Shown here piece after piece: positions 8,482-15,600 of a stretch of DNA of 21,190 nt. The DNA comes from an uncultured Eubacteriales bacterium. GTDB lineage: Bacteria > Bacillota > Clostridia > Oscillospirales > CAG-272. The position numbers and the translations under genes were made by a program. The stretch lies in contig UQXK01000031.1 in the NCBI GenBank assembly GCA_900544985.1, forward strand, positions 1 through 21,190, written 5' to 3'. The notes under the pieces were generated by a model, which ran no database searches, had not been told where the DNA came from, and was given only the letters and a program-made list of their open reading frames with translations. The stretch's first letter is position 1. The number at the start of each line of letters is the position of its first letter.

Positions 8482-8868
8482 ATGCTTACTATAAAACCGA
8501 TAGAGAAAAAAGACGATCAGAAAACGCTTTGCGGCGTTTGCGGTATTGAATACGGTGCGGACTATTTTGCCTACGCCGCTTACGATGACGAAAAGTTTAT
8601 CGGAATATGCCAGTTCGGTATGGGTGACGGCGCAGGACATATATATAATATCTCTCCCGCCCCTGATACGGACGATTTTGAATCGCTCTTCTTGCTCGGA
8701 CGCGCGGCGCTTAATTTTATCGATCTTTGCGGCGTTTCCGATGCATATTTTGAAGCAGAAGAGGGAAGACTTTCCAAAGCCGTCGGATTTAAAAGGACCG
8801 ACGACGGAAAACTCTACGTGGATTTGCGCGGATTTTTTACGGATCACGATAAACACTCTCAAAAGTAA
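8482..8868 (+). CDS. Small GNAT-like protein
   Basis: A 128-residue protein whose pattern suggests a reduced GCN5-related acetyltransferase fold. A strand with YDDEKFIGICQF is followed by a helix (LGRAALNFIDLCG). The end reads SKAVGFKRTDDGKLYVDL, like the last strands of GNAT proteins. The usual acetyl-CoA loop (Q/R-x-x-G-x-G/A) is not recognisable, so enzymatic activity is doubtful. The start is set by GGAGGG eight bases upstream; it begins one base after the rluB stop. I cannot name a function. Confidence 0.7.
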   Translation: MLTIKPIEKKDDQKTLCGVCGIEYGADYFAYAAYDDEKFIGICQFGMGDGAGHIYNISPAPDTDDFESLFLLGRAALNFIDLCGVSDAYFEAEEGRLSKAVGFKRTDDGKLYVDLRGFFTDHDKHSQK

Positions 8869-8885
8869 AAAATTTGAAAACTCGG

Positions 8886-8914
8886 TTTACAACAAAGTTA
8901 TTATATGGTAAAAT
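8886..8914 (+). promoter_or_regulatory. Promoter for prfB
   Basis: TTTACA (8886-8891) and TAAAAT (8909-8914) are 17 bases apart, with TG at the extended -10 position (8906-8907). Transcription would start near 8921, giving a leader of about 70 bases. Confidence 0.7.
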
Positions 8915-8946
8915 GATTACAGGATATGAATAACATTATTATTCGC

Positions 8947-8974
8947 CCAAGGCGCGAGGGAAAGGCGCCTTTGG
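8947..8974 (+). other. Hairpin in the prfB leader
   Basis: CCAAGGCGC (8947-8955) pairs with GCGCCTTTGG (8965-8974), allowing one bulged T. The stem ends one base before the Shine-Dalgarno sequence, so it could affect access of ribosomes to the TTG start. Confidence 0.5.
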
Positions 8975-8975
8975 C

Positions 8976-8992
8976 AGGAGGACACAGAATTG
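8976..8992 (+). promoter_or_regulatory. Ribosome binding site that sets the TTG start of prfB
   Basis: AGGAGG (8976-8981) lies eight bases before TTG (8990-8992). No in-frame ATG or GTG exists between the upstream in-frame stop (8927) and this codon, so TTG is the best supported start. Confidence 0.8.
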
Positions 8993-10090
8993 ATAGTTCA
9001 ACTTGAAGAAGCAAAATATAAACTCATAGCTTTGAGCGATGCGGTAAAAGAGCTTGCGTCCGCTATAAAGACAGACAAACTCGAAGAAAGAATCGCCGAG
9101 CTTGAAAAGACCACTTCCGAGAGCGGTTTCTGGGAAATGGAAGGTTCCGGAAAAATATTGCAGGAACTCAAAAGAGCGAAAGACAAGCTCGAAGAATATA
9201 ATAATCTTAAAGCGAGAACGGACGACGCTCTCACCCTTGCCGAAATGGGCATAGAGGAAAACGACGAAAGCGTTGTTCCCGAGGTTCTCGAAGAGCTTGC
9301 GGAAATAGAAAAAGAAGAGGAGAAAATGAGACTTGAAACGCTCCTCTCCGGAGAGTACGATTCGTGCAATGCGATAGTTTCGCTTCATCCCGGTGCCGGC
9401 GGAACGGAGGCGCAGGATTGGACTCAGATGCTCTACCGTATGTACACAAGATGGGCAGAGAGACACGGTTATACCGTAAAGCTTCTCGACTGGCTTGACG
9501 GAGACGAGGCGGGAATAAAAAGCGCCACTATCCTTATCGAAGGAGAAAATGTCTACGGCTACCTTAAAAGCGAGCACGGTGTGCACAGACTTGTAAGGAT
9601 ATCCCCGTTTGACGCATCGGGAAGAAGACATACTTCTTTCGCCTCTGTCGAGGTTACGCCCGAACTTGACGACGATACGGATATAGAGATAAAACCCGAA
9701 GATATAGAGGTCACGGCACACCGTTCGAGCGGTGCGGGCGGTCAGCACATCAACAAGACCGACTCTGCCATACGTATAGTTCACAAACCCACGGGTATCG
9801 TTGTCGGATGTCAGACAGAACGCAGCCAGCTCCAAAATAAGGAAACGGCTATGAAGATGCTCAAAAGTAAGCTTGCGGAGATAAAAGCACGCGAAAACCT
9901 TGAAAAGATAGAGGATATCCGCGGCGAAAAATCCAATATAGAATGGGGCTCTCAGATAAGATCCTACGTGTTTATGCCTTATACGCTTGCAAAAGACAAC
10001 CGCACCTCTTACGAGGACGGCAACATAAACGCGGTGATGGACGGGGAAATAGACGGTTTTATCAACGCATATTTGAAGATGAAAGTGTAA
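8990..10090 (+). CDS. prfB: Peptide chain release factor 2, without programmed frameshift
   Basis: Recognises UGA and UAA stop codons and triggers peptide release on the ribosome. The product is 366 residues, equal to typical RF2. A helical N-terminal domain is followed by the codon-recognition tripeptide Ser-Pro-Phe at 205-207. The catalytic GGQ motif is at 250-252 (GAGGQHINKTDSA). Most RF2 genes carry an in-frame UGA near codon 25 read by +1 frameshifting; here the frame is open from the TTG through that region (about codons 24-32) with no slippery CTT-TGA. Its own promoter and hairpin leader suggest separate control from the upstream genes. Confidence 0.96.
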   Translation: MIVQLEEAKYKLIALSDAVKELASAIKTDKLEERIAELEKTTSESGFWEMEGSGKILQELKRAKDKLEEYNNLKARTDDALTLAEMGIEENDESVVPEVLEELAEIEKEEEKMRLETLLSGEYDSCNAIVSLHPGAGGTEAQDWTQMLYRMYTRWAERHGYTVKLLDWLDGDEAGIKSATILIEGENVYGYLKSEHGVHRLVRISPFDASGRRHTSFASVEVTPELDDDTDIEIKPEDIEVTAHRSSGAGGQHINKTDSAIRIVHKPTGIVVGCQTERSQLQNKETAMKMLKSKLAEIKARENLEKIEDIRGEKSNIEWGSQIRSYVFMPYTLAKDNRTSYEDGNINAVMDGEIDGFINAYLKMKV

Positions 10091-10115
10091 ATAATTATTC
10101 AAGGGGGTAAATAAT

Positions 10116-10451
10116 ATGTTCAGAAAAACAAAATTTTATGTAGCGGTAGCTCTTATCGCTCAGGCTGTTGCTTCTTTGGTGACATTTATAGTTCTTGCCG
10201 CAAAGAAGAAGAGCCATGCTGCCGCGTTTCTTGCAGTAGGCGGCGTCAGCGGCGCTGCGGGCGCATATCTCATGTGCGAATGCATAGACGAAGAAAGAGC
10301 TCTTGAAGAATACTGCGACGGCGACTGCGAAAATTGCGACGAAAAAGAAGAATGCGACGCTATCGATGACGCAGAAGCGGAAGAAGACGAAGACTTCACA
10401 CTTGAAGGCGAACCCTTTTCACGCGCTGCGGAAGCAGAAGAAAACGAATAA
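10116..10451 (+). CDS. Small membrane protein with a Cys-rich acidic tail
   Basis: A 111-residue protein that I do not recognise. Two hydrophobic segments lie at about residues 8-29 and 35-53, joined by a short KKKSH turn, so both termini probably lie on the same side; by the positive-inside rule the basic turn would be cytoplasmic and the tail outside, although the basic N-terminus argues the other way. The tail (54-111) is strongly acidic and holds six cysteines at 54, 56, 67, 71, 74 and 80, spaced CxC and CxxxCxxC. This could bind metal or form disulfides. AAGGGGG precedes the ATG. It follows prfB by 25 bases and ends at a terminator. Confidence 0.75.
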   Translation: MFRKTKFYVAVALIAQAVASLVTFIVLAAKKKSHAAAFLAVGGVSGAAGAYLMCECIDEERALEEYCDGDCENCDEKEECDAIDDAEAEEDEDFTLEGEPFSRAAEAEENE

Positions 10452-10464
10452 TATAAGATTCAAT

Positions 10465-10492
10465 AAAAAAGCGCACGGCAGTGCGCTTTTTT
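10465..10492 (+). terminator. Intrinsic terminator after the housekeeping block
   Basis: AAAAAAGCGCAC, loop GGCA, then GTGCGCTTTTTT: a 12-bp stem with its T-run, continuing TTATTTTTTT. It separates the housekeeping block from the exported-protein operon. Confidence 0.93.
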
Positions 10493-10711
10493 ATTTTTTT
10501 ATGCATCGTATATAAAATAAAAGCGGAAAATTTTATATGAAAACTGTGATGTTTTGTATGAAAATGTTTTGCGAGAGAAAAGTACATCTTTTTTAATATA
10601 TATGGCAAAATAAAGAATGTCATAAAATACAAAATTTTGGCTGACAAAGAGTTGGCTTTTTTTATATTATAGAAAAATCATTAAATACCGGATACTGTTT
10701 TTTGCGACATT

Positions 10712-10754
10712 TTTTCTTGGGATTTTTGCGGAAAAAACATAAAAATCAAGAAAA
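10712..10754 (+). other. Imperfect long hairpin in the intergenic region
   Basis: TTTTCTT (10712-10718), bulge GG, GATTTTT (10721-10727), a 13-base loop, then AAAAATC (10741-10747) and AAGAAAA (10748-10754). The stem is 14 bp with one two-base bulge. It is AT-rich and has no T-run after it. Confidence 0.5.
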
Positions 10755-10870
10755 TGTTTGATTTTATAAAAATTCGGTAAAATCGCTTGCCGACTGATGT
10801 TTTTTGACTTTGCGGAAAAATATAAGGAAGTGCGGTTCGCGATACAAGACGGAAAAACATATATTCTCTC

Positions 10871-10899
10871 TTGAAAAATGCAGTATAAAGTTGTATAAT
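10871..10899 (+). promoter_or_regulatory. Distal promoter of the exported-protein operon
   Basis: TTGAAA (10871-10876) and a perfect TATAAT (10894-10899) separated by 17 bases. Directed toward the gene at 11118. Confidence 0.65.
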
Positions 10900-10945
10900 C
10901 TATCAGTGAAAAAATACCACAAAACAGGTTATGATGTATTATTTA

Positions 10946-10974
10946 TTGAATATATAAATAATTTTTGGTATAAT
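10946..10974 (+). promoter_or_regulatory. Proximal promoter of the exported-protein operon
   Basis: TTGAAT (10946-10951) and a perfect TATAAT (10969-10974) with a 17-base spacer and TG in the extended -10 position. The start near 10981 would leave a leader of about 137 bases. This lies 75 bases after the equivalent boxes of the distal promoter. Confidence 0.7.
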
Positions 10975-11117
10975 GAAAAATTTATGTCAGAGAATGTTAA
11001 GAATTGTTAAATAACCGGGTAAAACGACAATTTTCATAATTTATGTGATAATATTGAATAGCTTGATAAAAAAATAGCTTTGAAAAAAATATTACTCTTC
11101 GGAAGGGGTATTTACCG

Positions 11118-12599
11118 ATGAAAGTATCATCCTATGCCGATCGCCTCGGCGGCTTTGTTTCCTCCAATGCGGGAAGGATAGCCGACTGCTATACCGACGC
11201 GAAAATAAAATATAAAAACAATGCTGCCGGATTTGTGTTTGAGAACGGCGGAGAAATAGAGCGATGCGTTGCTCAGAAACCCGTAAAAGGAAAGACGAAT
11301 ATTGCGGGATTTTGCTTCCGCAATAACGGAACTTTGAAAAACAGCGGATTTATGCGAGCCGAAAATTCCAAAAAGATTAAGGCGACGGATGAAAAATTCG
11401 CCGTCGAATACAAGGATATAGCAGAGGTATACGAAAAACTTTCTCTTTCGGAGCCTTGGATAGCTCCCGAAAAGGGAGATTCGCGTTTGGAGCTTTCCGA
11501 TGAGGTTTTGCCTTTCCCCATTGAAAATCCGATCGAAATTTCGAGCGCCGAAGAACTTTTTATGATAGCATCCGATATCGCTACGGGGGACGCCGCGGCG
11601 GCGAGCGCGAACTATGTTCTTGTAAAGGATATAAATCTTCGCGGTAAAAAGTGGATACCGATAGGCGCTTCCGACACGATGCCGTTTACGGGAAAATTCA
11701 ACGGAAACGGTCACAAAGTTTATAATTTCAAAATAGAGGCAAAGGGGCTTCCGTTTGCTGGATTCTTCGGAGTTGTAAAAGACTGCGCCGTTGTAAATCT
11801 CACGGTGGATTGCGTTGTTAATGCGGCGGACGGCGCCGTCGTCGGAGGAATGTGCGGACAGAATGACAACGGAACATTCTATAATTGTAAAGTCATCGCA
11901 AAGATTGCGGCGCAAAAAATATGCGGCGGATTTTGCGGAAAAAACAAAGGACATATCGAAAAATGCGCTTTTATAGGCTCTGTATCGCCCGTTGTTCCGT
12001 TTATACTTATCTTTGCTCCGTTTCTTGCGGGAATCGCGGCGCTTTTGATAATAGGAATCATACTTCTTGTTTTAAGGCTTAATAAAAATCCGTATACTCC
12101 CGAGATAATAGACCCGAATCAAAGACCCGTAACGGATACGGGTCATGTCGAACCGCCTCCTGCGGGATCGAGCAGAATAAGCATAGAGTGTAACCAAGAG
12201 GTCTATGTAAATGTTGCAAGCGGAGTCGGCATAATAAACTACGTAAATCCGAGACGTTCTTCTCTCGATGTCATGATAAAAGTTGTGATAAGCGATGCCG
12301 AACTTATAAAGACAATCGGCAGAACGGGAAGAAAGACGGCTGATCAGGCGGCACTTGAAGCAGATCCGAATTACGACCCCGCGTCTACGTATCAGGAACT
12401 TTATGTATCGGGACGCTTGCAGATAGGCTATATGATAGAAGCGATAAAACTCGGCACGCTTGCCGACGGAACTGCGCTTCCCGTCGGAGATTATGAAATG
12501 CTCGTTACAATAGATGCGTACGACCCCGTAACATTCGAAAAGGCAGTCGTAAACGCGCGTGCACCTATAACGGTGCATATCGTGGAATCAGACAAATAA
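11118..12599 (+). CDS. GLUG-repeat protein with one membrane segment and a C-terminal beta domain
   Basis: A 493-residue protein, probably the first gene of the operon. Residues 10-80 hold three GLUG-type beta-helix repeats of the form GFxxxNxGxIxxC. A second set at about 141-286 includes GGMCGQNDNGTFYNC and CGGFCGKNKGHIEKC. One strong membrane segment lies at about 292-321. A C-terminal domain (about 350-490) includes SGRLQIGY at 431-438 and AYDPVT at 467-472. That domain matches the end of the last gene of the operon in layout. There is no signal peptide, and no earlier start is available after the in-frame stop at 11067; GGAAGGGG supports the ATG. Ten cysteines precede the membrane segment and only one follows, which suits a cytoplasmic N-terminus. 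Function unknown. Confidence 0.85.
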   Translation: MKVSSYADRLGGFVSSNAGRIADCYTDAKIKYKNNAAGFVFENGGEIERCVAQKPVKGKTNIAGFCFRNNGTLKNSGFMRAENSKKIKATDEKFAVEYKDIAEVYEKLSLSEPWIAPEKGDSRLELSDEVLPFPIENPIEISSAEELFMIASDIATGDAAAASANYVLVKDINLRGKKWIPIGASDTMPFTGKFNGNGHKVYNFKIEAKGLPFAGFFGVVKDCAVVNLTVDCVVNAADGAVVGGMCGQNDNGTFYNCKVIAKIAAQKICGGFCGKNKGHIEKCAFIGSVSPVVPFILIFAPFLAGIAALLIIGIILLVLRLNKNPYTPEIIDPNQRPVTDTGHVEPPPAGSSRISIECNQEVYVNVASGVGIINYVNPRRSSLDVMIKVVISDAELIKTIGRTGRKTADQAALEADPNYDPASTYQELYVSGRLQIGYMIEAIKLGTLADGTALPVGDYEMLVTIDAYDPVTFEKAVVNARAPITVHIVESDK

Positions 12600-12644
12600 T
12601 AAAAAATTTATTTAAAAATTTTAAGTTAAGGAGGAAATGGTTGT

Positions 12645-15600
12645 ATGAAAAACAAAATAAAACAGATTACGGCTTTTTTAATTGTTTTTGCCATGTTAAT
12701 ACCGTTTTTCTCCTTTGATTTAAAGATTTATTCCGCGGACACTACGAGCGGTTACAGATTGGATTGGACGACTGACAGACGCATTGTTATAATAGACGAA
12801 GCTTTTGTTGCGGCTCACGGAACAAAGATCGTTATTCCGAACGGAGCTTTTTCGGTAACGGTAAACGGTGTTGATGTCGACATAATTTTTGAAAATGTCA
12901 AAATTGACAGAACGAATGACAGTACCGGCGGCACGACTTTTGAAAATCAGAATTTTTATGAAGCAGGCGAAAGATTGGGCTGGACCGATACATTTGATTA
13001 TTACAGCATAGCGTACGTTCCTACTTGTCCTTTCCTTTTGACCGGTAACGCGACGGTAAACGCGCGTTTTGACGGAGAATGTGAATTCAGAGCCGGAACT
13101 AATATGTGGATAGCATATGAAAACAGATCGGGATATTCACAAACCACAACATATCAACCGACAAGCGGATATAGCTCCAAAGAGGGCGTATCAGGAACGA
13201 TACACCCCGGTGGGTATGCGGCAATACAGGTTGAAGAAGGTTCTTCGCTCACGATAAACGGCGCAAACAACCTTAAAGCATATGGCGCATATCAGCTTGC
13301 GGGAGAAAAAGAGAGCGGACGCGGTAAAAAAGATTACAGCGTAACATATAACGGAAAAGATCTGACGGATCCTTTCAATGTAAATACCGTATATGACGGT
13401 TCTATAACACTAAGCGACGGTACTACCGTTAAAGCACCGATATACGGCGAACCGTGGGATGTTCCAAGTGGCATTGAAACCTCAAACGGAGGAGAAATAA
13501 ACGGCGGCGGCGCCGGAATAGGCGGAGGCGCAAAATATAACCAGAGAACAACGCATGTTTCGGGAAATAATTACCGCGCCGGAACTCCGGGAGAAATAAT
13601 AATAAACGCCGGAACGATAACCGCTGTCGGCGGACACCTTGCGGCGGGAATTGGCGGAGGCGTAAACTCCAATGCCACGCACAGCCAGATTGTCATAAAC
13701 GGAGGCGATATACGTGCCGTCGGCGGAAGATTCGCCTGCGGTATCGGCACGGGAGATACGACGAGCGGCCATGTTTCGACTTGTTATTATAACGAAGCAT
13801 CGATAATAATAAACGGCGGAGAGGTGCGCGCTTACGGCGGAACCTGCTCGGCTGCGATAGGAACGACCGATAATTTGTTCGATAGCGGAGTAAAATCTCC
13901 TCTTTCGATTCAGATAAACGGCGGATACGTTTACGCTCAGTCGGGTCAGGGAAAAAATTATACGGAGGCTACGGCGGGAATCGGAGCGGGAAATGCCAGT
14001 GTCATCAGAGACAGCCATATAAGCATTTCCTCTTCCGCGGAGGTCGTTGCGGCTTCTTTCTCAAAATATGCGATATCAAACTTCGGCGATAAAGCGGATA
14101 ACCGTCCCGTAATTCGTGTAGATCATCTCGGATATATGTATTTTGTCCGTTTCGACCCGGTGAATTTCGACCGCAATATAAAGATTCACCCTATAAAACA
14201 CGATAATCTCGGAAATCCGATGCTTGTAAATCAAACGGCGCAGGTCGCGGCGGGAATAGATGCTCAAAATATTCCGGGCGGCACCGTGTTTTATGCGAGA
14301 GACGTGGAAGGTTGTTACAGAGTCAACGAAGACGGCTCACTTTATAACGGCGTAAAGGAATATGTAACGGGCGTAGAACTCAATCTTTCGTATTATTTTG
14401 ATCATAGTAAAATTATCGGAAATATCGATGTTCCTGCGCTCTACACGGCTGTTTCGCGTTCTTTGCCGAATCCTGCGGAGTACGGCGGATATTATGTTCT
14501 GAGTCTCCCTTTGACGGGAAGCCAAAACTTATATTCCATATTGGAAAAGACCGAAGCCGGAAGCACCACCGGTGAAATTGTCAACAGCGGAAAAGAGTAT
14601 CATTTGATCATAACCGCGGACGGCAAGATTAACGAATACACAAATATCAAAGTCGATCCCACGGCAAACCCGTTGACAAAATTGGACGTTACGGCAGACG
14701 GTATCTCCGGATTTATAGGTGATGATTTTGCTCCCAAAACATACGGATATGACGTATATCTTCCTTACGGGACAAAGAGCTTTACGGTAGATTCACTTTA
14801 TAAAATACTTGATGAAAACATAAATTCCACGATAGTATTGTCCGTAAATGCGGATAACAACAGTTTTAAGATAACCGATAAAGACGGAAAAGAGATAGAT
14901 AACGAAAGCAAACTTTACTATACAGGCACAAGTGCCGAAATGTCAAATGAATTTACCATTGACATGGGGGACAACAAAGAGATAGAGATATGGCTCAGAA
15001 AGACAGACACAAGCACTAACGGAAGTTTTTCGGAACCACGATATATCTCTTATAAAATAAATGTTGTTTCAAAGCCGAAACATTCTATTGTGTTTGACGA
15101 TCCCTCAAAGGTATACGACGGAACACGTGTAGGAACAAACGGGCTTTATCTTTCATCGGGAAATCTGCAAAATAATAAAGTGGATATAGATATTTTGCAG
15201 ACTGTCTCCGAAACAATGGAATATAAGCTCATAACGGATCCCCACGAACACGTGAAAAGAACTGCGACCTTAGGTGGGGACACATACAATTATATTATTT
15301 CACATGGCACGGGCTACGACAAAACAGGAAATGCCAAATTCGTTATAGAGGTTACCGAGAGCGGCAACAAAGTTACTTCAACGGTAACGGTAGACCTGAA
15401 AAACGGTTCTGTCATCTGTACAGGTACTGCTACAACGGGTACGCTTAAAATTTCGGGTTCAAGCTCTGCCGACGGTAAAGTGGGCACTGTAAGAGTTCAG
15501 AAAGGCCGCGGAGCTATATACGATCTTGTGACGTTCACAATAAAGACGGGTACGCCTGAAACTATAACTTCTTCTGTATCGTCGGATTATTACAATGCAC

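Larger units (their letters stand above)
8926..9006 (+). other. Possible 26-codon upstream ORF ending in UGA inside prfB
   Basis: An ATG at 8926 opens 26 sense codons and ends at TGA 9004-9006, overlapping the first five codons of prfB in another frame. The peptide is basic and resembles no release factor N-terminus. AGG lies only two bases before the ATG, and the predicted transcription start is about five bases upstream, so efficient initiation is uncertain. Recorded because UGA is the stop read by RF2. Confidence 0.25.
10501..11117. other. AT-rich intergenic region with no supported gene
   Basis: About 617 bases of AT-rich sequence. The only plus-strand reading frame of any length (from a TTG at 10804 to 11010) lacks a ribosome binding site and has a composition typical of chance frames. 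The region holds an imperfect hairpin (10712-10754), two good promoters (10871-10899, 10946-10974) and a weaker candidate, CTGACA with TATTAT 18 bases later (10641-10670). A near-direct repeat of AATAGCTT lies around 11056-11080. No known riboswitch was recognised. Confidence 0.7.

Noticed and set aside
9001..9006. ACT TGA at the end of the upstream frame as a +1 frameshift site feeding into prfB
   Set aside because: ACT to CTT is not a slippery pairing, the Shine-Dalgarno sequence is about 20 bases away rather than close by, and the upstream peptide does not resemble RF2.
8939..10102. Minus-strand open frame of 387 codons opposite prfB
   Set aside because: Antisense to the fully supported prfB; composition and position show it is a codon-usage shadow.
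10804..11010. 68-codon plus-strand frame in the AT-rich gap
   Set aside because: It would start with TTG without a ribosome binding site, overlaps both promoter candidates, and its product resembles no family.
13482..14018. Minus-strand frame of 178 codons rich in Ser/Arg/Tyr
   Set aside because: It mirrors the Gly-rich beta-helix repeats on the plus strand of the large surface protein.
13480..14060. Gly-rich repeats of the large protein as a tandem DNA repeat or CRISPR-like array
   Set aside because: The repetition is at protein level with irregular unit length and divergent DNA; it is a beta-helix coding pattern.
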